A DNA stretch of 64,000 nt from Patagioenas fasciata (Eukaryota; Chordata; Aves; Columbiformes; Columbidae), in contig NC_092541.1 of the NCBI RefSeq assembly GCF_037038585.1, positions 3,903,445-3,967,444 on the forward strand. Reading direction: 5' to 3'. The translations under genes and the position numbers were made by a program. Numbering within the stretch: the first letter of the stretch is position 1; the number at the start of each line of letters is the position of its first letter. The notes under the pieces are model-generated. The model saw only the letters and a list, made by a program, of their open reading frames with translations, did not search any database and was not told the origin of the DNA. This document shows, piece by piece, positions 1 through 11,932 of the stretch.

Positions 1-2568
1 CCGCGTGCCGCTGGGGAGCAGCTGGAACAGACGGCCGTGCCGGGCAAATGTGATGTCGTGGCATTGTTCGCCGTTGTTGCTTTGCTTAACTCTTCCCCAG
101 CAGGAGGTTTGTGTTTCTTCTCTTCCCTGCATGCTGGAGAGAGCAGCAAGAGCAGCATCTGCTTTCTGCAGCTTTTCCTCATCAAGAATTTCTCAGCATG
201 AGCCCGGGAAAAATATTCCAACCACCCACCAGATTAAAAACTGGTGGGACAGAGCCCAAAAAGCTGCCGACAGCAGCGCTGGGGCCAAGCCTGATGTGCA
301 GGGGTGAAGTCTGAGGAGCATCCTCAAGCAGACGTGCAACAGAGTGATGCCACCTCTGTCTGACCGCATCATTTCTGTGAATCTCTCTTGAGTCTGGTTA
401 TTAATGGTATTACTGTGGTTTTGTTTTACTGATGGAGAGCGGTGGTGCTGCTGCTCTCTGGCTTTGCTGACTAAATTACTGAGTTTTCTTGCTTTCCCCC
501 CCGAGCATCCTGTATCCATGTCCCAGCACAGCCCCTGAGATGCAGGAGGGAAACTGAGGCACGAGGGGATGACAACAGTTGAAGCAATTACCTTCTGCTT
601 TTCCTCTACTTGGATGAATATTATCACAAAACTTTAAACAGGGACCTCATTTTCCGTGACCCTCTGTTTCTCTGTCAAATTTGGGTCAAAACAACTGCGG
701 AGCTCAACGAATGCTAATAGATGCAGATACGCACAGGCACGCACGCTACATGTGATTGAATGCATTGTTCCGTAAGGAATACAAGCTTAAAACAGTTAAC
801 TTAAAGTGAAGGTTGCTGCAGCAACCATACACATTAGCAAAGCTAAAAGCAAAGGTCATCGTTAAATTGAAGTTCTCACTACAAGCTATGGAAGGCAGGA
901 GGTAACGCTCACCACGCTCTGACGCTTCCCAACCTCACACACTTGGAAGATGTTTTCCCTTAAAAAGATGTTTGAAGAAAATCCTCCTTTTCTTTGCACT
1001 GAAAATTTGCTCTGAAAACATCCCAAGAAACCACGGCACCGATCGATGACAACGAATATTCCCCCATGAAGACTTCCATCATATTAATAACACAATATTT
1101 GGCTTTTTTGTTCGGTCGCTCCGTAGCCAGCTCTATCCATAGAAAATCTCGGGAAAGGCGTTCAAACAACAACCATCGAGTCCGGGTGGAGCAGAAACGC
1201 TGTGTTCTCACACCCAGAGACCTGTGAATTCGGATGTTTTATCTTAGGAAATGGCAAAATCTGTCTCCACGCCGCAGCACAAACATCTCTGGTACCCAGG
1301 AGTGGTTTGCACCGACCTTCCAGGATCTGCTGCCCATCCATCTGCTGGTTGCACAAGGATTGTATTATGTGGATATTACAGCCGTTGTGCTTCCTACCTC
1401 ACTTTGGGATGTAGTTGGGACATATTTAGCTGCAGTACATGTTGTTCTAAATATACACAAATCATACATAAAAAAGCCTGCAATCTGGCCTACCTAATGC
1501 CTACATTCACACGCTGGGAAAAACACACAAATTCTGCTTGGAATCTGAAATAGCAGCAGCAGACTCGGAGTTTTCTTCCCAGGAAAGGCTGGAAGAGGCC
1601 AGTGGGAATGGGGAGGAAGGGGATTTTGCTGCCAGGAGGTGTGAGAGGATTGGAGGGGCTCTGAGGAACGTCCCACCAGCACCAGGCTGGAGTCACCGTT
1701 GGGAAAGGGGAAATCTGGCTGGTGTGGGGCTGGATGCCAAAGTCATGGTTGAAGGAAGGAACGGGGCTGGAAGACCAGAGCCAAGGAACCCTGAGCTGAT
1801 TTGGGAAGCTGGGTCAGAAAGCCAGACTTGTGCCAGAGCTGGGTTTAACCCAGACAGGCCCAGGATGATAGTGAAACAGAGAAATGAACTTAACAGCAGG
1901 GTCAAATATACTGTTAAGAAGCATTCTGTATTTCATCAGTGCTGGGGAGCACTGGGGATCATCCTCCATAAGTGCTGCAGTGAATGGATGCTCTTACATT
2001 GCTTATATTCACATAATTATTACATATGCATTACAATTTTTGAAAATTTTGACATATGGTACATCTATACTAAGAAATAATTGGTGATTTTAGTTATAAT
2101 TGTCTAGTTTCTTACTTACAGTACATCTATTAATTATTAGTTAAATATAAACTAAGCACTCTGCTTCTAAACAATGTATTAGTGAATCTTCTGTCTCCCT
2201 CTTGTCATGCAGAAGGATCTAAAACTTGAAAAATATCCCCTTGTTCTGCAAGTGGTCAGAAAACACTGACCATGTCAATTTGTTAATGAAGGGTACGTCC
2301 TTTGTAACTTAATCACAGTGTACGTTAATTTGGCAGCTTCTCTTCAATAGTCATGGCCAGGATGGATCAACCACCTTTGGGGTGTCTTGGCACGGACCCC
2401 GTTTGGTGTCTACCCCAAGGTTCTTCTTGGGGCTGAGTTTGCAGCGACCCCTCAGCTCAGCTGCGACTGCAGCTTCGGTTCTCTGGGTAAACCTTGGACC
2501 TTCAGCTGCCCAGAGATGGCCCATGGTGGCTCACCGACCTCCGCTAACTCTCTCCCCATTCCCCACAG
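1..2568. other. CRHR1 upstream intron (no exon recognised)
   Basis: No coding exon could be recognised before the 3' splice site at 2567-2568. I looked for the short exon that encodes the N-terminal residues before the [10 protein letters not shown] segment in other CRHR1 proteins and did not find it. The open frames here are short and resemble nothing I know. Part is AT-rich (about 1980-2350). It is most simply an intron of CRHR1, with the first exons lying before the window. Confidence 0.6.
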
Positions 2569-2688
2569 GTCCCCAGTGCAATGCCTCGGTAGACCTGATC
2601 GGCACGTGTTGGCCCCGGAGCGCGGTGGGACAGCTGGTTGCTCGGCCCTGCCCCGAGTATTTCTATGGCGTGCGGTACAACACCACGA
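2569..2688 (+). CDS. CRHR1: CRHR1 exon: ectodomain part 1
   Basis: The exon enters with the last two bases of a glycine codon (acceptor CCCCACAG) and encodes [18 protein letters not shown] through GVRYNTT. It holds three conserved ectodomain cysteines and two N-glycosylation sequons. It ends in phase 1 before GTAAGA. Confidence 0.95.
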
Positions 2689-5600
2689 GTAAGATGGGCA
2701 GCACTGGTGGGGACACGGTGGGCGAGAGACGGGGGAGTCATGGGGACATGAGTGACAATACGCCTCTGGGTACAGAGCTCATTGAGGTGCTCCGTGGGAT
2801 CCATCAAGCAAAAAAGATAAAAGCCCTCGTAGCCCAAATTTCAGAGAGGGTGGTTTCATGGCAGCAGCTTTATAACTGGTCCTCCTGGATGCGCCCCCAT
2901 GAAGGGGGAGAGGGCTGATGTCCCCATTTTGGGGACAGAGGAAAAGGAATGAGCTTGTCCTGCTGGTGGAGGTGGCACAGAGATCTGCAACCCCCAGCTG
3001 AGCAAGGACTTGGGGACCTTGCATCTCACAGGTCACTGCCTTGTCACTGCCAATGACGTGCTGGGAACAGAGGACGAAGTGAAGGCGCTTCAAAAGCACC
3101 CACAGCCATTCCTAGCAGATGGTTGAGTTTCTGACCACCCAAGTGCTGCTTTTGTTGAAAGGAACAACTTGCTTGCAGCAGAAAATATCAGTTTTTCCAT
3201 CCCACACATTTTTGGAGCAGGAGAAGGGGACAAGGAGAGTCAACCTCATGCCAATCCCCCTACATCTCGGCGGTGGAGGACACGGAGGTCCCCCAGTGCC
3301 GTGGGGCAGAGCTGGTGCAGACCCAAAAGCCCTTGAGTGGGTCTGAAACATTCCAAGGCTTTTGGTTCTGCAATTGCAACCAAGGCAGCATGTGGCTTCA
3401 GAACAAAAGATGCCGCGGGCTGGGTGCCAGTGACCCCCTGCATTGGTGACAATCTTCAGGTCATGTCTTTGTGCCCATCCCCACGCACTGTTAACCCTTT
3501 GACGTGCATTTTCTCTTTTAGATAATGGGTACAGGGAGTGCCTTGCAAATGGGAGCTGGGCAGCACGGGTCAACTATTCCCAGTGCCAGGAGATCCTCAG
3601 CGAAGAGGTAGGACCTTGGTAGCCCGTCAGTAGCCCCTTGGTAGCCCCAGGCTCATGGCAGGAGGATGAGGGACAGACAGCAGAGTTTGGAAGGGCAACA
3701 GCATCGAGGTCAGGCATGGCCCATGGGGTGCCATGCAGATAAAAGGTTGCAGGCAGCGTATATGACCCCCTTCTTGAATTGCATTTTCATTCCCTGCCAA
3801 AAATAAAGCCACGCCTGTTAAAAATCCAAGTGGATTTGCAGTGTGAGGTCTCCTGGCTACTGAATGCAGATCAGCATCCCCACCACCCTCCTCCAGCTCC
3901 CTCCTGACACAGGCACTCAGTGCAAACCACATCCCTCCCTGCTGGCAATGAAATAAAGAGATATTTAGGAAGCTGAAAGGGATAAAAAAATGGACCCCAA
4001 GAATTACAAGTGCCTGAGTATTTCAAGCCACTCCTCAGAGCAAAGAAGAGATATGAACTGTTCATTTGCAGTTGATAACCATCTCTGGTATTTAAGATGC
4101 TGATATCTCTTGCCAGGAATGGTTTTCTCACTCAGTTAATTGCTAATTCTTAGGTTGGGTGAGTGCCTAACAGCAGGAGCAATCAATTAATTTAATTATC
4201 ACTCACACCTTCCCCAGATCCCCTGCTCCCTCTGCCCAAATTCATCCCAGTCTCTCAGCTGCCCCCAGGGCAACAGGGAATGAACTGAGACATCAGATGT
4301 TAATGTTGTTAGTGAGCTCTGCTGAATTACAGCAGGATTTCCCCAGATGATGGAGCAGAGATGCCCTAATGCTGAGCAGAGGTGATGTAGGGTTAGGATA
4401 TGAAATTCCTGAGCCATTTGTGGGATGAGATTGGTGCCTCTCACACCCACATTAGCCCCATCCCCTTCCAGCCCCATCTCTGCTGTCCTGCACCAGGTGG
4501 GCTTCTGTTGCTTTCTGAAATAAAAGACCCAAAATTTGCAGTGCGGCTCTCAGAGGTGATGTGGTGGAAGAGGTGGGTCTGTGGTGGTACCCAGGGTTGC
4601 CGCTGACCCTCTCCCCATCTTCCACCCCTCGCAGAAGAAGAGCAAGCTGCACTACCACATTGCCGTCATCATCAACTACCTGGGGCACTGCGTCTCGCTG
4701 GGGGCTCTTCTCATGGCCTTCGTGCTCTTCATGCGCCTGCGGTGAGTGACCTGACCACAGATGTCACCTCATGGCCCTCGGGCTGGGGACAGATCCAGCC
4801 ACTGTGTTTTGCCATATCATCCCCCGTGTCCATTGCTTTTCATTCTGGAGGATCATGCCTATCTCTGGGTTATTTTCCTCGTCCTGTTTGTTTGGTTTTT
4901 TTAAAACCATGGGTTATAGAACCAGAGGGTCTCCCTTGGTGCCTTCTACCTCCTGGCCTTGGTCCTGCCCGCCTAACCCAGGCCATGGTTCCAGCAGCTC
5001 ATCCTTATGGTCGCAACAAAGCCATTCAGCTTCAGGAACGCCCTGGCCCCCAGACACCCACCATGCTCTGACAGTCCCCTGTGCCCTCTTCTCTAGGAGC
5101 ATCCGCTGCCTGAGGAACATCATCCACTGGAACCTGATCACAGCCTTCATCCTACGCAATGCCACATGGTTCGTGGTGCAGCTCACGATGAACCCAGAGG
5201 TGCACGAGAGCAACGTGGTAGGTGCAGCTTTGCCAGGCCTGAGCTCGGTTCCAAGTATCTAGGGTGTGTAGGGAGCTGGAGGATCCTAGATATGAGACAA
5301 CAAAAGCAGCCTGAAGATCCAAATAGGGCTGTGGGGTGGTTGGTGGACAACTCAGGCTTATGAGAAACGTGGGTTCAGTTATTCTACTGGGTTCTGTGTT
5401 GCTCTGTGCCTCGGTTTCACTGCTGTAACACAGAGCTCTGCTCGTCACCCTCCACATCTGTTAATGCCCTTGGCAGGTCTGGTGCCGCTTGGTCACTGCC
5501 GCCTACAATTACTTCCACGTCACCAACTTCTTCTGGATGTTCGGTGAGGGCTGCTACCTGCACACGGCCATCGTGCTCACCTACTCCACCGACAAGCTCC

Positions 5601-8600
5601 GCAAGTGGATGTTCATCTGCATCGGCTGGTGTAAGTAACAGGGTTTCCCTTCATGGTTTTAGAGACGGCTGATCCCCATCCTCTGCTCCAGCTCCTCTTG
5701 CACCCAAATAGCTGCATAAAGGCTTCCAGGAACAGGACAGGGTTTGCACAGTCATAGTGGCTCACCCAGTGGTTTGCCCTCTGCAAGAAAATCGCTATTA
5801 CAGCATAATTTGGTGCAGCATTGCTCCCGAGACTCATCTCTGTTCATCCACAGGTATCCCCTTTCCCATCATCGTCGCTTGGGCCATCGGGAAGCTGTAC
5901 TACGACAACGAGAAGTGAGTCTGATCTCTCTTATTCCCCATTCTATCCCCATTCCCAGGGCTGTGGCAGGCATGGGTACAGTCGGGAAGGGCTGACAAAA
6001 TCGAGATACATGGAAAGGGTGGGAAGAAAATAGATAATATCTCTTCATTCTTTCTTTTATGTCGCCTCAAGGCTCTCTGCCACACGAGCCCTCTCTGCTG
6101 CTGCCTCTTTCTCTTCAAAGGACAAATGACATTTTTAATCTTTTAATTTTTTTTTAAGGGGGAAAAGGCGAGATTAAGCCAGAGCTCCTACATTGTATTT
6201 GCTAAATGGAGCTGGGATTTAATCTACAAGTGGAGATATAAACTACCACCACCTGAGCCATTTTCACAGAGACTTGCTAATGGGGGGCTTAACAGGCACC
6301 TGAGAGTTCCTGGTGTGGACTGGGAAGTTAAAAGGAGCAGGTTTAGATGAGGGACAGGGTGTCTTGTTTGTCCGTGCTAGTTCTGCCCCCTCATTCAGCA
6401 GCCCCGTGCCACACACAGCACTGATTTAGCAAAACCCAGGCAGGTGCTCTCAGAACAGATACACCTGCATGAGCTTCCGCAGGGTTTGCTGGGGACAGAC
6501 TCAACCCAGATCTCTGCGTGTGTAAGGCTGTCCCTGCGTATCCTACAATATCCAGTTTCCACATCCATTTGGGGCCCATGAATACCCCCACAATTCCCCA
6601 TGCACCCCCATATACCAGCTTCTCGGGAAAGCTAATCCAGAGTGGCTACAGCAGCTTAAGTTGCAGTGGTTTCACCCTACGGCCAGTCACTTACAGAGAT
6701 TGTGCAAGGACAGCAGTAAATCCAGGTCACTCACACTGCAGGCTTGTCCCCAGCACCTCTTGTCCTTGCCTTGCAGGTGCTGGTTTGGGAAACGAGCAGG
6801 AGTTTACACCGACTACATCTACCAAGGCCCCATGATCCTGGTGCTTCTGGTAAGAGCAAAGAGTCCTTGCTTGCTAAATATTAATACAGGGTCCTTCCCC
6901 TCTGCACGTGGGATAAGGCTGTTCCTGAACAGATTCTTACCCTCCTCCAGCATCTCCTCGCTGCAGCTGGTTGTGCTGCCCACAGCAGCAATGCCCAAAA
7001 ACTGCATCTTGAGTAGATTTGGACACCTAACCCACAATAAGAAATAAGATGCACAAATCCTGCTGGGTTGAGATAGGTTAGAAAGAGAGTCTGGAAACCT
7101 CACTCTGATAGGGATGCTCCCATAGGCAGACTCCTACATGCACCGGTAAGTCCCTCTAGCCCTGCCCTGGCACTGTTTGGGTGCAGGTGGGCGCTTTGCC
7201 AAGCATTTGCAGAAGCCCCAGGACTTCAACTCCATCTCCTGACCCACATCACTTTGCTTCTGGCCCTTGGCTGAGCAGCGATGCTTGAACCAGGGGTGAT
7301 ATGGAGCATGATGGGGAGCAGCTGAGGGACCTGGGGGGTTCAGCTGGAGAACAGGAGCTGAGGGGAGACCTTCTGATCTCTGAACTGCCTGAAAGGAGCT
7401 TGGAGCCAGGGGGGTCGGGCTCTGCTCCCCAGGAACAAGCGCCAGGAGCAGAGGAAACGGCCTCAAGTTGCACCAGGGGAGGTTGAGGTTGGATGTGGGG
7501 AACAATTTCTTCCCCAAAGGGCTGTGGGGCATTGGAACAGGCTGCCCAGGGCAGTGCTGGAGTCACCATCCCTGGAGGGTTGGACAGACGGACATGAGGT
7601 TCTCAGGACATGGGGCAGTGCCAGGGTGGGTTATGATTGTCCTCGATGATCTTGAGGGTCTCTCCCAACCTAAATGATCCTATGATTCTATTTTTCTGCA
7701 ATTTGCTGGGGCTTTACCCTTTTGGGAAGGGACAAAGAAAACCAGTGGTGGCAAATCACAAGCAGCAGTGCTGGGGGTCCAGCCTGTGTTTGCAGGGGGA
7801 AAACCATGCACAAGGTCCCACAGCTTTTCCTCCCTCCTCGCCCAAGGCTGAGAAAACCCAAGGCAGTGCACATAACCAGCACCAGCCACTCTTGCTGAAT
7901 AATTGAACCTGCTTCTCATTTCCCAGCCCATCAGGTAGCCAGGCCACTTCTAATTTGTGTCAATTGTGTTCGGCTCCTTGTGCCACCTTATTGTGCCCCC
8001 ATTAGTGGTTCAGCAGCCAGGAGAGAGGTTAAGTGGCTCCTTGCTGTGATGGCAGCCACTCTCCCAAAATCCCTTCAGCCACCTTATATTCCTCCTCCCC
8101 CTCCAGCTTTTTTACCTTCATCCCTTTCTCTAGCGCTTGCCTGTCCTTGCCAGTCTCCTGGTATGTCCTGCAGCCCCACTCCCTTGGACAAACTCCTAAA
8201 TCTTATTGCTGCACTGTTTTAAAAACAATAAATGCAGATGTCCTGTTCCAGGGCATAGAAAGCACCAGATCAAGTTCAAAAGGAAACGTTCCCATTTTCT
8301 CTGGCATTGCCCCTGCTGAGGAAATGGGAGGAAGTGCTGGGGGAGCAGACACTAACCAGGTGCCCCTTTCCTTCCAGATCAACTTCATCTTTCTGTTCAA
8401 CATCGTCCGCATCCTCATGACGAAGCTCCGAGCTTCAACCACGTCAGAGACGATCCAGTACAGGTAAGAGTGCGAGTGACCTTCTAGAAAGCAGATGTAG
8501 AAACTGTGTTATCACATTGAGGAGGGGTAAGAACAGCCCCATCAGCCAGGTATCAAGGGGATGGGAGCATGGAGAGACATCTAAGAGCACCTCAAAAGCT

Positions 8601-10637
8601 GTTCTGGAGGCACATGGCCATTGCATCTGTGGGTTGTTCAAAACTCCTGGCCAGTGAGAGCTTTGAGATGGAGAACATGGATGGCTGGATCTGTCTTGGA
8701 AGGGAACCTTTGGGAGCTGAATCTCCTTGCAAAAGCCTTTTCTGGTGGGACCTGATCAGCTCACTGGGCTTGGGGCTGCAAATCCTGCCATGGATGTAAG
8801 AATTATTAATAAATAGCCACTTGGCAGCAAAGCAAACACCAATATTTTGCAGGCAACTTGGGACGTGCAGGGTCGGAACAGCTCTACCAAGTATAATACC
8901 TGGAACAGGAGATGACACCTTGGTCTTCATCAGTGCTTCTCTCTGGATCCTTTTTTGGGCAGGCATAAGGGAGCTTCACTGTGTACTGGCTCAAGAGGAG
9001 CAGGTTTGGGGTGAAGGGAGGCTTTTTCAGCTGAGAATGGAAAAATTCAGATGCTATAACTGGGAAATGCCAGCTTTCCTCATCATGTAGTATTGAGCTG
9101 GGATGAATTATTCAGCTTGGAGTGTGCAAAGATAAAGGTTATTGAAATAGGCTGAATGGCTTCAGTCAGCAATTCTCAGAGACTTTTGTTTCTCCAGTAT
9201 TTGCCTGATTTTGACAGGGAAGGTTTTTCACCTTTGGGCAGAAGAACATTTTCATTTCCCAGAAACATGTTGTGGGACAGGAAAACGTGGAGAGCTTGGT
9301 AGGTACTCTGCAGTCCTGCTTAAACCGGCCAAGGGACAGCCCTGGAGGGCTCCTGCTCATCTTAGATGATGGCTTTTGGTACCCCCATTACCATTGCTGC
9401 TCCTACACCTGCTGGGCTCGGTCTCCTCCTGCATTCAGCTGATGTTGGAATCTGTCCATTAACAGGATCTTTAAGCAAAAATTGTTGATGTGGCATTGTT
9501 CTTGTCCCTTAATCCAAACGAATGAGATGCCAAGCCTCCATCCTCCCCACACTCTTTTGTATCAGCACTATTACTTTTCACAAGCTGCACTTGTAATCTC
9601 ATCAAGAAAAGATATCAAGTTAATTAGCTGAGATAAGTTTTTCATAAACCCACAGTGAAGGGTGTGAATGATTTTTATCCTCCTTAATTCCTTTTTAATC
9701 AAGCCCTAGATCAGCCAAGCAATCATTTCACGCCAGCTCAAGGTCAGATCTTCACTATCCACCGCCCTTTTCCGGATGGAGAAAGCGCAGATGGTGCCCA
9801 GTGCCCAAACCAGCCCAGTCATTTTGGGATCACACTGGAAGAAAACAACCCAGCTTTGCTCCATCCCCTCCCAGTCACTGGTTTGCCCATTCCCAGACAG
9901 ACCAGTCTGGTGCTGGGAGTGGGATGCAGCAGCTCAGGTCCTTGTTTTCTCCCCAGGAAAGCAGTCAAGGCCACGCTGGTGCTGCTGCCCTTGCTGGGAA
10001 TCACCTACATGCTGTTCTTTGTCAACCCGGGGGAGGATGAGATCTCCAGGATTGTCTTCATCTACTTCAACTCCTTTCTGGAGTCCTTCCAGGTATGATC
10101 CTCAGCATTAGCTCCCATCCCAGTCCTCCCATTGAGGGATGTGAAGCCCATCCTCTGGCTGATGCCTCACCCTGCTCCCTCCCAAAAACAAACCTCCCCA
10201 AACCCCAGGGTTGCTCCAAATCTCCTGAGCCTGGGGCCATCTGTAGCTCCACGGTGACTCTGATGCTTGTCTCCTTCCAGGGTTTCTTCGTCTCTGTCTT
10301 TTACTGCTTCCTGAACAGCGAGGTGAGCCCCAGGGGTTAGGTGGGGTGGGTCTGCACCCTTCCTTGCGAGCAAACACAAGCTCAGCCTGAAGCTGAGCAT
10401 TTTTGTAGCATTTTGGGTTGGAAGACCAAGAATGCAGGTGGCTGGTGCCTCTGAATGACCACGTGGTGACCGAATGTCCCCTGTCTCGCACCCCAGGTCC
10501 GCTCGGCCGTGCGGAAGCGGTGGCACCGGTGGCAGGACAAGCACTCCATCCGCGCCCGCGTGGCTCGGGCCATGTCCATCCCCACCTCCCCGACCCGCGT
10601 CAGCTTCCACAGCATCAAGCAGTCCTCGGCCGTCTGA
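2569..10637 (+). CDS. CRHR1: Corticotropin-releasing hormone receptor 1 (partial, 11 coding exons, 5' end missing)
   Basis: This is a class B (secretin-family) G-protein-coupled receptor of the plasma membrane. It binds CRH and urocortin and couples mainly to Gs/cAMP; in the pituitary it drives ACTH release. Exons at 2569-2688, 3522-3607, 4635-4741, 5097-5217, 5477-5630, 5854-5914, 6777-6849, 8378-8463, 9957-10092, 10281-10322 and 10497-10637 have GT/AG borders and matching phases. They join to ~374 residues plus stop. The product has the ectodomain cysteines, sequons NAS, NTT, NGS and NYS, seven hydrophobic helices, and a tail ending SSAV, a type I PDZ ligand. CRHR1 is preferred over CRHR2 from segments such as [37 protein letters not shown] and [14 protein letters not shown]. 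The human 415-residue form implies that ~40 N-terminal residues are missing. No insert is evident in the first intracellular loop. Confidence 0.97.
3522..3607 (+). CDS. CRHR1: CRHR1 exon: ectodomain part 2
   Basis: Encodes [20 protein letters not shown] followed by QCQEILSEE, carrying two more ectodomain cysteines and the sequons NGS and NYS. The acceptor is TTCTCTTTTAG. The donor GTAGGA follows a complete codon (phase 0). Confidence 0.95.
4635..4741 (+). CDS. CRHR1: CRHR1 exon: transmembrane helix 1
   Basis: Begins [19 protein letters not shown] and continues through helix 1 to FVLFMRLR, where the last Arg codon is split (phase 2). The next intron is only 355 bases. It lies where the human R1-beta form carries an extra exon; no equivalent is evident here. 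Confidence 0.95.
5097..5217 (+). CDS. CRHR1: CRHR1 exon: intracellular loop 1 and helix 2
   Basis: Encodes [17 protein letters not shown] and on to the end of helix 2 and the start of extracellular loop 1 ([10 protein letters not shown]). The acceptor is TTCTCTAG. The exon ends in phase 0 before GTAGGT. Confidence 0.96.
5477..5630 (+). CDS. CRHR1: CRHR1 exon: helix 3 and intracellular loop 2
   Basis: Encodes [19 protein letters not shown] through [18 protein letters not shown] to the start of helix 4 (CIGW). It contains the conserved Cys of the extracellular loop disulphide pair (WCR). It ends in phase 1 and its donor is GTAAGT. Confidence 0.96.
5854..5914 (+). CDS. CRHR1: CRHR1 exon: helix 4
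   Basis: Short 61-base exon encoding [19 protein letters not shown] after a split Cys codon. It ends in phase 2 within the Lys codon before CWFGK. The acceptor is TTCATCCACAG and the donor is GTGAGT. Confidence 0.95.
6777..6849 (+). CDS. CRHR1: CRHR1 exon: extracellular loop 2 and start of helix 5
   Basis: Encodes [18 protein letters not shown] then MILVLL. The loop sequence is the clearest single discriminator for CRHR1 over CRHR2, whose loop is acidic and lacks VYTD. The acceptor is CCTTGCAG and the donor is GTAAGA. Confidence 0.96.
7288..7692 (+). mobile_element. CR1 LINE fragment (5'-truncated) in CRHR1 intron
   Basis: Begins near GCAGCTGAGGGACCTGGGG, contains the GGGCTGTGGGGCATTGGAAC block, and ends CCTATGATTCTAT, the CR1 3' tail. 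It is nearly identical over ~350 bases to copies at ~52430 and ~61005. Confidence 0.9.
8378..8463 (+). CDS. CRHR1: CRHR1 exon: helix 5 and intracellular loop 3
   Basis: Encodes [19 protein letters not shown] and [10 protein letters not shown], the G-protein-contacting third loop. This segment is the same in human CRHR1 and CRHR2. The intron before it (6850-8377) holds a CR1 insertion. Confidence 0.97.
9957..10092 (+). CDS. CRHR1: CRHR1 exon: helices 6 and 7
   Basis: Encodes [18 protein letters not shown] through [20 protein letters not shown] to SFQ. It covers helix 6, extracellular loop 3 and the start of helix 7. The acceptor is TTCTCCCCAG and the donor is GTATGA. Confidence 0.97.
10281..10322 (+). 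CDS. CRHR1: CRHR1 micro-exon: end of helix 7
   Basis: A 42-base in-frame exon encoding [14 protein letters not shown]. Because it is 14 whole codons, skipping it would remove the second half of helix 7 without a frameshift. Such a helix-7-lacking splice form is known for mammalian CRHR1. Confidence 0.96.
10497..10637 (+). CDS. CRHR1: CRHR1 last coding exon: cytoplasmic tail
   Basis: Encodes [20 protein letters not shown] and a Ser/Thr-rich tail ([16 protein letters not shown]) ending SSAV and TGA at 10635-10637. The final residues fit a type I PDZ-domain ligand. The exon is GC-rich compared with its surroundings. Confidence 0.97.
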   Translation, partial: VRSAVRKRWHRWQDKHSIRARVARAMSIPTSPTRVSFHSIKQSSAV

Positions 10638-11867
10638 GCTGCCGTACGGGATGGGGGAGCCGGTGTCCCCGCTGCCTGGGGACCCCCGACATGGCACGGC
10701 ACAGGAGCCAGGTCCTGCCTGCACCCACCAGGCTCACAGAGGATGCACAAACTCACCGCAGCCGTGGGAAACCCTGCAGAAGCTCCTGTCCCATTCACTG
10801 GGGCAGATCTGTAGGACAGGACAGCTGAGATGCTGCTTTGTCACCTCCCTGGCAGCGCTGCAACCTGCTGGGGTGGCAGAAGGAGCCAGAGGAGGCTGGA
10901 GAGACAGCGGCAGCCTCCCTGCCCGTCTCCATCCTGGACACGATGCCCCATGTCCCGTCGCTGCCTCACTCGAGTTTGTCACTGCTTTGAGGTGACAGGA
11001 CACCGGGACATTGCTGGGACAGCTTGTGGGGCTAATCCCTTGGGAAGCTGGGTCAGCCTTCCACTCAGTGGATGCTGAGATGCTGCTCAGGGGGCCCCAA
11101 AACCCTCTGGGGGGCCTAAAGCCCTCAATTGATGTGGGACAGATGGAGAGCCTGTGACTGATTGCAGATGTTGCTTTCCCTGGTTGTGTTTTTGTACCAC
11201 CGGGGTTATTTGAGTCCTTTCCCCACCCCTCGCCAGATCCCAAGGAGGTCCAGCCCGGTCATTTCTCCCCTCGGCACTGAGAATGTGATGCAGGGCGATG
11301 GGGTGGGAGAGGTAACCTTGGAGAGGATGGGGATGGCTCCTAGGGACTCTGAACAGCCACATAGAGGAGACCTTGGACTGAAGGGAGGCACAAAGCTTAG
11401 TTAATCCTTTGGTCCCAACTAGCCCAGGTGGGTCTACAGGTCTTGGCAAACCTTCTGGACCTTAGGTTGGCTCCATGCCCCTGCTCAGGGGGTGGAAAGG
11501 TGAGGGAGAGCTGCAGCGAAGCGGTGGCTCGGTTCTGTAAAGGCAGCTGCCGTGGGGACACACATGGGGACACGCTCCCCTCCACCCTGCCCTGCTTTTA
11601 CCTGTGCAGGTGGGCTCAGTGCCAAAGCTGCTCCTTGCTCTTAGGCAGGGAATGGGGCCAAACCCTTCCCACGCTGGGTTAAGTGCCTTGGAGGAGTGGC
11701 AGCCTCCTTCCCCATGCTGGGGACCATAGACCGTGTCCCATGCGGCTCCGAAGTCCCACCAAGTCCCTGATCCATGCCCACTGCCCTATTTCGTGTGGTC
11801 ACTGAAAGCAGCTGAGCTGAGAGGTCCATGGAAGGTGGAGGGTTTGCCCCAGTCTCCTCACACTTTT

Positions 11868-11932
11868 CCCAGGAGTTGGACTTGATGATCCTTATGAGTC
11901 CCTTCCAACGTGGGACATTCTATGATTTCCCC
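11868..11932 (+). mobile_element. CR1 3'-end remnant
   Basis: Only the last ~65 bases are recognisable: GAGTTGGACTTGATGATCC, then TCCCTTCCAAC and the tail ATTCTATGATTT. It lies inside the probable CRHR1 3' UTR. Confidence 0.75.

Noticed and set aside
4635-10637. Assignment as CRHR2
   Set aside because: Discriminating segments (NASVDLIG in the ectodomain, [15 protein letters not shown] in loop 2, [14 protein letters not shown] in the tail) fit CRHR1 and differ from CRHR2.
10167-10724. 185-codon minus-strand frame across the last CRHR1 exons
   Set aside because: It is antisense to conserved CRHR1 coding sequence and arises from its GC-rich codons.
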